From Ruminococcus sp. (GTDB taxonomy: Bacteria; Bacillota; Clostridia; Oscillospirales; Ruminococcaceae), in the NCBI GenBank assembly GCA_017542475.1, contig JAFXXD010000017.1:1-50105 (forward strand): 50,105 nt of DNA. Direction: 5' to 3'. Made by a program: the position numbers and the translations under genes. Under the pieces are notes generated by a model. That model worked only from the letters and a program-made list of their open reading frames with translations. It was not told the DNA's origin and searched no databases. This document shows positions 31,103 through 38,664 of this stretch, piece by piece; position 1 is the stretch's first letter, and every line of letters starts with the position of its first letter.

Positions 31103-32029
31103 ATGATAAACTACTATAGCTCCGATAACGGCAGGCTCGACCAGATCGACGCGCTCGAGAGCGGCTGCTGGGTATCGGTGATCGACCCGACGCCGCAGGA
31201 GATAAAAATGCTCATCGACGATTTCGGGCTGGACAGCGGCTTCGTGAAGTCGTCGCTCGATGAGGAGGAGTCGTCGCGTATAGAGCGCGAAGACGACCAA
31301 ACCCTCATCATCATTGATACGCCCGTCGCCTCAACCGAGGACGACGAGACAAAGGTGTTCTACACAATGCCTATAGGCATAATCATCACAGAGGAGAACG
31401 TGTTCACTATCTCGCTGCACGCCACGCAGGTCATTGACGAGGCGGTGCGCGGTACGATACGCAACCTCCGCCCCACGTTCAAGACACGCTTTGTATTGCA
31501 GCTCCTGCTGAGGATAGCGGCGCTGTTCCTGTATTACCTGAAGCAGATAGATAAGCTGTCATCGGCTGCCGAGCAGCAGCTCCACGACGCGATGAAGAAC
31601 GAGCTCCTTATGCAGCTGCTTGCGCTGGAGAAGTCCCTCGTATACTTCTCTACCTCGCTGAAAGCCAATGAGGCGACAATCGAGAAGATATTCCGCGGAC
31701 GCGTCATCAAGCTCTACGACGAGGATCAGGACCTGCTCGAGGACGTGCTCATCGAGATGAAGCAGGCGATCGAGATGTCCAGTATCTACACGGGGATCCT
31801 TTCGAGTATGATGGACGGCTTCTCGTCGGTAATATCGAACAATCTGAACATCGTGATGTGGCGCCTGACCATAGTCACCATTTTAATGGAGATACCGAAC
31901 ATCATCTTCGCGCTGTACGGTATCAACACGGTAGACCTTCCGCTGCCGTTCACGTGGTTCCCGATATCGCTGGCGGTATTCCTGACAGCGGTCGCGGCGT
32001 TCGTTCTGCTGAAATGGAAGAAGAAATAG
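31103..32029 (+). CDS. corA: CorA-family divalent cation channel
   Basis: 308-residue magnesium/cobalt channel subunit of the CorA superfamily. Acidic, helical N-terminal domain, long stalk helix, two C-terminal transmembrane segments (NIVMWRLTIVTILMEIPNIIFALYG and FPISLAVFLTAVAAFVLL as two halves) and a KWKKK tail. The pore motif normally YGMN is YGIN here, followed by TVDLPLP instead of the common MPEL loop. The start is uncertain: ATG 31103 is preferred on domain grounds, but its ribosome site is poor, and the ATG at 31076 touches AGGAG. Controlled by a leader ORF and switch (see those entries). Confidence 0.88.
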   Translation: MINYYSSDNGRLDQIDALESGCWVSVIDPTPQEIKMLIDDFGLDSGFVKSSLDEEESSRIEREDDQTLIIIDTPVASTEDDETKVFYTMPIGIIITEENVFTISLHATQVIDEAVRGTIRNLRPTFKTRFVLQLLLRIAALFLYYLKQIDKLSSAAEQQLHDAMKNELLMQLLALEKSLVYFSTSLKANEATIEKIFRGRVIKLYDEDQDLLEDVLIEMKQAIEMSSIYTGILSSMMDGFSSVISNNLNIVMWRLTIVTILMEIPNIIFALYGINTVDLPLPFTWFPISLAVFLTAVAAFVLLKWKKK

Positions 32030-32036
32030 CAACTGT

Positions 32037-32065
32037 AAGGGGACTGCCTGCGGGCAGCCCTTTTT
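32037..32065 (+). terminator. Terminator of corA
   Basis: Stem CTGCC/GGCAG extended by GGG/CCC around a small bulge, followed by TTTTT. Confidence 0.75.
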
Positions 32066-32080
32066 GTATGCTGCGATAAA

Positions 32081-32107
32081 TGTAGGGGCGTACAGTGTGC
32101 GCCCGCC
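32081..32107. repeat. TGTAGGG-family hairpin repeat
   Basis: TGTAGGGGCGTAC with GTGCGCCCGCC; arms GGGCGTAC/GTGCGCCC with one mismatch, immediately after the corA terminator. Confidence 0.7.
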
Positions 32108-32220
32108 GACATACTGATAAAACTCCTGACACGATTTATAGGGAACGCCGCTCACACGAGCTCTTCGCAGACCCCTGCACATCCGAAATGGTATAATCAC
32201 TGAAATAATGCACTTTTCTG

Positions 32221-32249
32221 TTGACATTTCGCCTATCAGATGTTAAAAT
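32221..32249 (+). promoter_or_regulatory. Promoter of the GH5 cellulase gene
   Basis: TTGACA (32221-32226), 17-nt spacer, TAAAAT (32244-32249), extended by TGT before the -10. Confidence 0.75.
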
Positions 32250-32307
32250 GAAACTGATAGGACGTCACAAAAAAATATCTCGGCGTCCACGAGAGGGGAA
32301 ATATCCT

Positions 32308-34317
32308 ATGAAGAATGTATTCAAGGCACTGACTGCCGTTGCCTCGGCGGGCGCGCTGACCGTTTCAGGCGCCGCTTCGAGCTTTCAGGCAGCCCTGTCA
32401 TCGCCTGCCGTCACTGCTTCGGCTGTCGATGACTGCAACGACGACTGGCTCCATGCCGAGGGCAGCCGTCTGTACGACATGAACGGCAACGAGGTTTGGC
32501 TCACGGGCGCGAACTGGTTCGGCTTCAACTGCGGAGAGAATGTTCCGCACTACCTGTGGAGCGCCGACGCAGACGACTGTCTCACCGAGATAGCGGACCG
32601 CGGCATCAATATTATCCGATTCCCTATCTCCACCGAGCTCATTGTCTCGTGGATGAACGGCACACCCAACGAGGTAGGCAGCTTCTCATGCAACACCGAC
32701 CCGTCATTCACCATCAACGCGGACTTCTGCTCCGAGGACGGCAAAACTCCCGTGGACAGTATGCAGGTGTTCGACATTATGATGAGAAAGTGCAAGGAGC
32801 ACGGTATCAAGGCTTTCATTGATATCCACAGTCCCGACGCCAACAACTCGGGTCACAACTACAACCTCTGGTACGGCAAGGCTGGAGTTACCACCGATGT
32901 GTGGATAGACTCGCTGGTATGGCTCGCCGACAAGTACAAGAACGACGATACGCTCATCGGCTACGACCTCAAGAACGAGCCTCACGGCAAGGGTCAGGAG
33001 GGCAAGGACGCCGCCAAGTGGGACGGCTCGACCGACGAGAACAACTGGGCTTACGCGGCTACAAAGTGCGCTGAGGCTATCCTCGACGTCAACCCGCACG
33101 CGCTTATCCTCGTCGAGGGCGTTGAGCAGTCAATGAGCGGCGCTATGGAGGGCGACTACTGGGGTATGCCCGACAGACGCGACAACTCTCCTTACATAGG
33201 CGCATGGTGGGGCGGCAACTTCCGCGGCGCAAGAGAGTATCCCATCAAGCCCAAGCAGGGCACATCTCAGATAGTTTACTCACCCCACGACTACGGTCCG
33301 TCTGTTTATGCGCAGACATGGTTCGATAAGGACTTCACCGAGCAGACGCTCCTCGACGACTACTGGTACGACACATGGGCTTACATCAACGCCGAGGATA
33401 TCGGTCCCGAGCTCATCGGCGAGTGGGGCGGTCATATGGAGGGCGACAACCTCAAGTGGATGACGCTTCTCCGCGACTATATGATAAAGCACCACATCAA
33501 CCACACCTTCTGGTGCCTCAACACAAACTCGGGCGATACGGGCGGACTCTGGGACAGCCTCGGCTTCACAGCAGGTTCGGGAACAACTATCGCTTGGAAC
33601 GAGCCCAAGTACAAGCTCTTCGAGGAGGCTCTCTGGCAGACAGCTTCGTCGGGCAAGTACATCGGTCTCGACCATCAGGTAGCGCTCGGCAAGAACGGTA
33701 TCTCGCTCAACGACTTCTACAGCAGCTACGCCAACACAGAGGGAAGCAACCTCGACGGCGGCAAGAAGGGCAGCGGTACTCCCGTGACAGCTGAGAAATC
33801 AAGCACCACCACGACTTCCTCAACTACAGCAGCAACAACAACGACAACTACAAGCAATGCTGATATGGTAAAATGTGAGCACTGCGGCAAGGAGATACTC
33901 AAATCCGAAGCTATCTACGGACCTCTCGGCTTCCCTGTATGTCAGGAATGCTACGAGAACGGCGTTTACATCGGTACAGTAGCTCCGCCTCCTACTTATA
34001 CGACCACAACCACTACTACCAACACTACGACTACTACCGTGATCGTCAGTAGCAGCAGCACTGCTTCTGAGCCTGATATTAATAGTGATGTTCTTTACGG
34101 GGATGCTAATCTTGATACGAAAGTATCGGTCGCGGACGCGGTAGCGATCCTCCAGTTCATCGCTAACGGCGACAAGTTCAAGCTCAGCGATGAAGCAAGA
34201 ATGAACGCTGACTGCTACGCTCCCGGCGACGGCATAACTGCTATGGACGCTCTCGCGATACAGCAGCTCGATGCAAAGATCCTCGGAGGACTTCCCGTGA
34301 ATCCGAGCATAGCATAA
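32308..34317 (+). CDS. Cellulosomal GH5 endoglucanase with four-Cys insert and dockerin
   Basis: 669-residue secreted cellulase. Signal peptide (1-38), GH5 domain (about 44-448) with acid/base Glu224 in YDLKNEPHG and nucleophile Glu372 in LIGEWGG, plus SPHDYGP and WWGGN. Then a Thr-rich linker, a small module with CEHCGK and CQECYE (Cys 523, 526, 545, 548), a second Thr-rich linker and a dockerin (598-660). The catalytic residues are intact, so it should cut beta-1,4-glucans. The dockerin is close to that of ScaC and should dock on ScaA/ScaB cohesins of the first kind. ATG 32308 follows GAGGGG; upstream frame lies in the promoter. The four-Cys module is unusual in a secreted cellulase. The start of the dockerin uses more AT-rich codons than the catalytic domain. 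Confidence 0.9.
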   Translation: MKNVFKALTAVASAGALTVSGAASSFQAALSSPAVTASAVDDCNDDWLHAEGSRLYDMNGNEVWLTGANWFGFNCGENVPHYLWSADADDCLTEIADRGINIIRFPISTELIVSWMNGTPNEVGSFSCNTDPSFTINADFCSEDGKTPVDSMQVFDIMMRKCKEHGIKAFIDIHSPDANNSGHNYNLWYGKAGVTTDVWIDSLVWLADKYKNDDTLIGYDLKNEPHGKGQEGKDAAKWDGSTDENNWAYAATKCAEAILDVNPHALILVEGVEQSMSGAMEGDYWGMPDRRDNSPYIGAWWGGNFRGAREYPIKPKQGTSQIVYSPHDYGPSVYAQTWFDKDFTEQTLLDDYWYDTWAYINAEDIGPELIGEWGGHMEGDNLKWMTLLRDYMIKHHINHTFWCLNTNSGDTGGLWDSLGFTAGSGTTIAWNEPKYKLFEEALWQTASSGKYIGLDHQVALGKNGISLNDFYSSYANTEGSNLDGGKKGSGTPVTAEKSSTTTTSSTTAATTTTTTSNADMVKCEHCGKEILKSEAIYGPLGFPVCQECYENGVYIGTVAPPPTYTTTTTTTNTTTTTVIVSSSSTASEPDINSDVLYGDANLDTKVSVADAVAILQFIANGDKFKLSDEARMNADCYAPGDGITAMDALAIQQLDAKILGGLPVNPSIA

Positions 34318-34327
34318 TAGTATAGCA

Positions 34328-34361
34328 AGACACCCGAGGCGGAGGCTTCGGGTGTCTTTTT
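34328..34361 (+). terminator. Terminator of the GH5 gene
   Basis: 10-bp stem AGACACCCGA/TCGGGTGTCT followed by TTTTT. Confidence 0.88.
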
Positions 34362-34379
34362 ACACTTGTTTTTTAATGA

Positions 34380-34403
34380 TAAACGATAAATAATTATCGT
34401 TTA
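34380..34403. promoter_or_regulatory. Distal operator of the DUF2975/HTH operon
   Basis: Perfect inverted repeat with arms TAAACGATAA and TTATCGTTTA around ATAA. It shares the TATCGT/ACGATA core with the second dyad at 34459-34477. Confidence 0.65.
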
Positions 34404-34458
34404 TTTTGCACAAGAGCGGTATATTTTGGATATCGCATTTATATGCAAACATACAATA

Positions 34459-34477
34459 TTTATCGTAAAACGATAAA
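34459..34477. promoter_or_regulatory. Proximal operator of the DUF2975/HTH operon
   Basis: TTTATCGT-AAA-ACGATAAA, ending 6 nt before the -35 box. Same core as the distal dyad; likely bound by the HTH protein of the operon (inference). Confidence 0.65.
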
Positions 34478-34483
34478 TAACCA

Positions 34484-34512
34484 TTGACAAACGTTAATAT
34501 CCGTGGTATTAT
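34484..34512 (+). promoter_or_regulatory. Promoter of the DUF2975/HTH operon
   Basis: TTGACA (34484-34489), 17-nt spacer, TATTAT (34507-34512). Confidence 0.8.
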
Positions 34513-34567
34513 ATGCTCAACGGAGGGAACAACAAATCCCTCCACCGATAAAAAGGAGGAAATTATT

Positions 34568-35257
34568 ATGAAAAACTCAAACATGAAAGCTATCAACGGT
34601 ATAGGCAAGGCTTGCAGCATTATCAGCAGGATAGCAATGATATTCTGTATCATCGGCTCGGTATTCTGCCTCATCGGTATCGGAGCAGTCGCCGCGATCC
34701 CGACGGATAAGATAAACCTCTCGGGCAATGCGGACGCGACGATAACGGTTTCAGTGGACGACCTCGATATGAGCGGAATGAAATTCAATATCAACGGCGA
34801 TAAGAACGGCTTCTCTATCGACAGCACGACCGACAACATCTCCATCGACGACGACAAGGTAGACTTCGACGGCGTGTGGTCGATGAACATCGACAACGTT
34901 TCATCGGACGACGAATCCACCACCTTCAAGCTCAGCGGCGACTTCTCGGATTTCGACAAATCCGCTGTAAAGCGCAAGATGATATTCAGCATAATCGAGG
35001 CGTTCGTTTCCGTAACCGCAACGGCTGTAATGCTCTTCTTCGCAGGCAGACTCTTCAAGGCTCTCTCTAAGTGCGAGACTCCCTTCACTGAGGACATCGT
35101 CAAGAAGACAAAGTTCCTCGGCTGGGCATTCGTGGTATACGCAGTAGTTATCGGTGTCAGCCTTCCCGTGGTCATCTCCGCACTCGCTATCCTGATGCTT
35201 GCATACGTGTTCGCTTACGGCGCACAGCTTCAGAAAGAGTCCGACGAGACATTATAA
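34568..35257 (+). CDS. DUF2975-like membrane protein
   Basis: 229 residues. One hydrophobic segment near residues 20-45, an extracytoplasmic acidic, Ser/Asp-rich region with repeated DDxD-like stretches (about 60-135), then three more hydrophobic segments. The pattern and its coupling to a small XRE regulator match the DUF2975 family of Bacillota. Function unknown. ATG 34568 follows AAGGAGG. The HTH gene starts 13 nt after its stop. Two operator-like dyads sit upstream of the promoter. Confidence 0.72.
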   Translation: MKNSNMKAINGIGKACSIISRIAMIFCIIGSVFCLIGIGAVAAIPTDKINLSGNADATITVSVDDLDMSGMKFNINGDKNGFSIDSTTDNISIDDDKVDFDGVWSMNIDNVSSDDESTTFKLSGDFSDFDKSAVKRKMIFSIIEAFVSVTATAVMLFFAGRLFKALSKCETPFTEDIVKKTKFLGWAFVVYAVVIGVSLPVVISALAILMLAYVFAYGAQLQKESDETL

Positions 35258-35270
35258 GGAGGTGCGGTAT

Positions 35271-35504
35271 ATGTCGATAATCCTCAGACTTGACCGCGTC
35301 ATGGCGGACAGGAAAATGAGCCTCAACGAGCTGAGCGAGCGCGTCGGCGTGAGCAACGTCAACCTCTCAAAGCTCAAAACAGGCAAGGTCAGCGCGATAC
35401 GCTTCTCCACACTCGAGGCGATATGCAAGACTCTCAGCTGTCAGCCGGGCGACCTGCTCGAATTCATTGATGACGGCGGCAGGGAGCCTCCCGCTCAACA
35501 GTAA
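35271..35504 (+). CDS. XRE/Cro-type HTH regulator
   Basis: 77-residue single-domain helix-turn-helix protein of the YozG-like group: MADRKMSLNELSERVGVSNVNLSKLKTG with the recognition helix, then LEAICKTLSCQPGDLLEF. Such regulators pair with DUF2975-type membrane proteins in many Bacillota. The start has AAGGAGGTG upstream. Likely autoregulates through the ACGATA/TATCGT dyads at 34380-34477 (inference). Confidence 0.85.
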   Translation: MSIILRLDRVMADRKMSLNELSERVGVSNVNLSKLKTGKVSAIRFSTLEAICKTLSCQPGDLLEFIDDGGREPPAQQ

Positions 35505-35513
35505 TACACCAAA

Positions 35514-35541
35514 AATCGAGACACCTTACGGTGTCTTGATT
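35514..35541 (+). terminator. Possible terminator after the HTH gene
   Basis: 12-bp stem AATCGAGACACC/GGTGTCTTGATT (one G-T pair) with a TTAC loop. No T run follows on the plus strand, so it may be weak. Confidence 0.5.
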
Positions 35542-35629
35542 GCTTAAGGGCACAGAAACTCGAAAACCTGTAACATTTTCGCATCTTGTACGTCTAACCT
35601 GTGTAAAACAAATCCACACGGAGGTCAAT

Positions 35630-36580
35630 ATGAAAAAAGCACTTAAAGTCACAGGCAGAATAATGCTCGGACTCCTTGTCCTGCTCGCGGTATTTATGCT
35701 GGTAATGTTCGTTTATCACAGGGTAATGCTCAAAAAGGAAAAGCCGCTCCTCGAACCGCTCGGGCAGACGGTAGAGGTCGACGGTCACAATATGAGCGTC
35801 TATACCGATGGCGAGGGCGCGCACACTATCGTTATTATGTCGGGCTCGGGAATGGTCTCGCCGATACTTGATTACAGCCCGCTCTACAGACGTCTGAGCG
35901 ACACGTACAGGATAGCCGTTATCGAAAAATTCGGCTACGGCTTCAGCGATGTAGTGGACGGCGAGCGCGATTTCGATACCATTCTCCGACAGGACAGAGA
36001 GGCTCTCGAAAAGGCTGGTGTTGAAGCTCCGTATATACTCTGCCCTCACTCGATGTCAGGCATCGAGGCTATCCTCTGGGCACAGAAATACCCCGACGAG
36101 GTCAAGGCGATAGTCGGACTGGATATGAGCACTCCGAAGGCTTACACTGAAGAGGAGCTTGCAGACGATGGCAAAGCGATGATAACTTTTTATACCTGCC
36201 TCAGAGAATCGGGACTCGGACGTCTTGTACTGACCGACAGCAGCGTCTCTCATTCGCTTTCTCAGCACGAGAAGGACATTTACAAGGCTATCGCATTCAC
36301 GAAGTTCGCAAACAAGAACGTTGCAAACGAGGGCACACACCTCGCCTCCGCTATCGACGAGATAAACAGCGCTCCGAAGCCCGATGTGCCTGCTCTGCTC
36401 TTCCTTTCCGACGGCAAGGAAACAGGCGGTCAGAAGTGGATAGACGCGATGAACGACTACGCAGACGGGCTTGCAAAAGCGAAGGTCGTGCCTCTCGGCT
36501 GCGGTCATAACGTCGCCGAAGAAGCTCCCGAAGAAATCGAGAAGGAAATGAGAGAGTTTATCGAGGCTCTCGGACAATAA
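35630..36580 (+). CDS. Membrane-anchored alpha/beta hydrolase
   Basis: 316 residues. N-terminal transmembrane anchor (about 10-30), then an alpha/beta hydrolase fold: TIVIMSGSGMVSP (oxyanion region), EKFGYGFSD, nucleophile elbow PHSMSGIEA with Ser, and the C-terminal His in GCGHNVAEEAP. The elbow is HSMSG, i.e. His in place of the first Gly of GxSxG, as in many esterase-like members. Substrate unknown. Start at 35630 with GGAGGT upstream. Flanked by terminators, so probably monocistronic; no link to the HTH gene upstream is evident. Confidence 0.83.
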   Translation: MKKALKVTGRIMLGLLVLLAVFMLVMFVYHRVMLKKEKPLLEPLGQTVEVDGHNMSVYTDGEGAHTIVIMSGSGMVSPILDYSPLYRRLSDTYRIAVIEKFGYGFSDVVDGERDFDTILRQDREALEKAGVEAPYILCPHSMSGIEAILWAQKYPDEVKAIVGLDMSTPKAYTEEELADDGKAMITFYTCLRESGLGRLVLTDSSVSHSLSQHEKDIYKAIAFTKFANKNVANEGTHLASAIDEINSAPKPDVPALLFLSDGKETGGQKWIDAMNDYADGLAKAKVVPLGCGHNVAEEAPEEIEKEMREFIEALGQ

Positions 36581-36585
36581 CAACG

Positions 36586-36625
36586 AAAAGGGACACCTGT
36601 GGGGAGGTGCCCCTTTTTCTTTTTT
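36586..36625. terminator. Bidirectional terminator between hydrolase and glycan genes
   Basis: AAAAGGG/CCCTTTT and CACCT/AGGTG stem with T runs on the plus strand and an A run at the left edge, serving both converging genes. Confidence 0.82.
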
Positions 36626-36635
36626 TATTTCAGTC

Positions 36636-37706
36636 TCAGAGCCGCTGATACAGGTCGATCAGCTTTTTTCCTTCTGCTTCCCAGTTGTAGAGCTTCTCGA
36701 CATATCTTCTTCCTCTTCTTCCCATTTCCTGCCCGAGCGAGCGATCACTCAGAAGTCTGGCAATTGCGGATGATACTGCCCTATTGTCGTAGGGTGGAAC
36801 GCAAATACCCGCTTTTGTACGCTCCGCTATCTTCTTCCACTTGGGGAAATCAGAGCATATAAACGGTATTCCCGCTGCCATATACTCATACATCTTTATG
36901 GGCTGGGAATTAATGTAATTCTTTGCAGGCTTAAGCATACACAGTCCCGCAACAGCTTTCCCGTAAAGTGCGTTAACACCTGCTCTGTCCAGCCTTCCAA
37001 CGTACTCGACCTCGCCGCTGCCTTTTTTCATTCTGAGCTGCTCGTGATCTCCCGCAATAATGAGCGTTCCTCTGACATCCCGCATTGCTTCGGTCATTAT
37101 CTTTTCGCCCCGCAGCTCGTCAATACCGCCCGCGTAGCAAACGACGGCTCCACGTTCGCCGAACGGTTCGGTATGGAATACGATATCGTCAAGCTTGGGG
37201 TAATTGTTTATTGCGGCTACCGTTTTTGCGCGTCCTCTGAAGCGCTCTGCGATATAGGGTGTCGCCGTGACAACAGCCGCAAAGCGGCTCACAGCATAGG
37301 TCTCATATCTCCTGTAAAGCTCCGATACGAGCCTTCTCAGCGGAGCGGGGATATAGCTCTTATCAAGTATCTGGGCAGGGACGTCCTCGTGGCTGTCAAA
37401 TATCACCTTTTTTCCCATTTTTGCAAGCTTCACTCCATACGGAAGCAGCTCGGGGTCGTGAAGGTGGTAGACATCACAGTCCAGCGACAGCGCCTTTCTG
37501 TACACCTTTTTTGTGAAGCCGACTATCCTGTTGAGCCTTCCGCTCGGCTCACCGCAGCCTATCACTCTTACTCCCGAATCGAGTCTGCTCTCTCCGCGGG
37601 CAGTCAGATAGACCCTTTCATACGCTACTGCAAGTGTCTGACACTCCTTGAGAAATATCCTGTCATCATTCGACTGATGAGCACTGGTCATATGACAAAT
37701 CTTCAT
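36636..37706 (-). CDS. Glycosyltransferase family 4 protein
   Basis: 356 residues with the GT-B fold of family GT4. N-terminal MKICHMTSAHQSNDDRIF, CDVYHLHDPELLPYG and ATPYIAERF, and the C-terminal donor-binding part with GDHEQLR, EYVGRLDR and QPIKMYEYMAAGIPFICSDFPKWK (the E-x7-E region). Probably adds a sugar to a surface glycan using a nucleotide sugar. Last of three closely spaced minus-strand genes; base composition clearly lower in GC than the neighbours. Confidence 0.88.
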   Translation of the reverse strand: MKICHMTSAHQSNDDRIFLKECQTLAVAYERVYLTARGESRLDSGVRVIGCGEPSGRLNRIVGFTKKVYRKALSLDCDVYHLHDPELLPYGVKLAKMGKKVIFDSHEDVPAQILDKSYIPAPLRRLVSELYRRYETYAVSRFAAVVTATPYIAERFRGRAKTVAAINNYPKLDDIVFHTEPFGERGAVVCYAGGIDELRGEKIMTEAMRDVRGTLIIAGDHEQLRMKKGSGEVEYVGRLDRAGVNALYGKAVAGLCMLKPAKNYINSQPIKMYEYMAAGIPFICSDFPKWKKIAERTKAGICVPPYDNRAVSSAIARLLSDRSLGQEMGRRGRRYVEKLYNWEAEGKKLIDLYQRL

Positions 37707-37725
37707 ACTGTCTCCGTTTCCTTTA

Positions 37726-38664
37726 TCAGTTTTTGTAGCCGAGCAGCTTCTTGAGCCGCGGCTTTATCAGGTCAAAAATATCATTAAGCAGCGACTGTCT
37801 TGTGACGTGGTAGTTTATCACCTGTTCTCCCCCGAACTGACGGAAGAAATTTTCGATACCCTCGATCATTGAGCCCTCAAAATCAAAGCTTGAAGAAACT
37901 CCCGCGGCAAATTCTATCGCACGGAGCAAAAGCAGATTCATTGAGCCGTCGCTCTTGAAATCGGGATCCTGTCCGCCCAGAAGATAATAGCACACCCTTT
38001 CGTCATAGACAAGAAAGGCTGCGGAATGTGGTATACCCGCATCATCCCTCGCGATCAGCAGCCTGCCGCAGCCCCCGGATACGGCACATCTTATAATATT
38101 CATCGTCAGCTCATCGCCGTAGGGCATTTTTCGGTTCTGTCTCTCATACGTCTTATGTATCAGCGAAAGGAGTGCATCGTAATCCTCAGACGGATCATCT
38201 ACCGTCAGATTACGGCTCGAAGCCTTCAGATTCTTTCTTACGGTTTTCCCGATAACGCTGTCTATATGCTCTTTTCTCAGATCGGTAAGCCTGTACGAAA
38301 AAGTCGGCTCGATCCTGAAGCCCTTCCATCTGAACGGCAGAACATAGCTGTTTGAGCAGTCCAGTGTGATGCTTATATTTCTGACCTTCGGCAGTCGGGA
38401 TACAATTTCGTTTATGATATCCTTCTGCCTGTGAAGGTGAGAATTTCCCTTTTCAAAAGCCCGCAGACTCTCGTCCATCCATATCCCCATTGTCTGCGTA
38501 TACGGCGGATTACAGAGCTTTTTTCCCTTTTTTGCGTATGCAAATCTCGCAACGACGTTATTCCCGTCTCTGACAGTAATCTCGTCCCATGCTCCGTTTG
38601 CAACGGTATCAAGCCACCATTTCTCTTCAAATACACTGTTTGTATAGCGTTTATTATCGTCCAT
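37726..38664 (-). CDS. FemAB/GNAT-like acyltransferase of a glycan cassette
   Basis: 312 residues. It has a BioF2/FemAB-like acyltransferase pattern: FEEKWWLDTV at the start, LPFRWKGFRIEPTFSYRLTDL, IGKTVRKNLKASSR, and the second-half segment RLLIARDDAGIPHSAAFLVYDERVCYYLLGG. Such proteins transfer acyl or aminoacyl groups in polysaccharide or peptidoglycan pathways. It overlaps the deacetylase-like gene by 11 nt and is followed by the GT4 gene after 19 nt. Exact substrate unknown. Confidence 0.75.
   Translation of the reverse strand: MDDNKRYTNSVFEEKWWLDTVANGAWDEITVRDGNNVVARFAYAKKGKKLCNPPYTQTMGIWMDESLRAFEKGNSHLHRQKDIINEIVSRLPKVRNISITLDCSNSYVLPFRWKGFRIEPTFSYRLTDLRKEHIDSVIGKTVRKNLKASSRNLTVDDPSEDYDALLSLIHKTYERQNRKMPYGDELTMNIIRCAVSGGCGRLLIARDDAGIPHSAAFLVYDERVCYYLLGGQDPDFKSDGSMNLLLLRAIEFAAGVSSSFDFEGSMIEGIENFFRQFGGEQVINYHVTRQSLLNDIFDLIKPRLKKLLGYKN

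Noticed and set aside
34360-35175. Minus-strand open frame opposite the DUF2975-like gene
   Set aside because: The plus-strand gene has promoter, operators, ribosome site and membrane segments; the minus frame has none.
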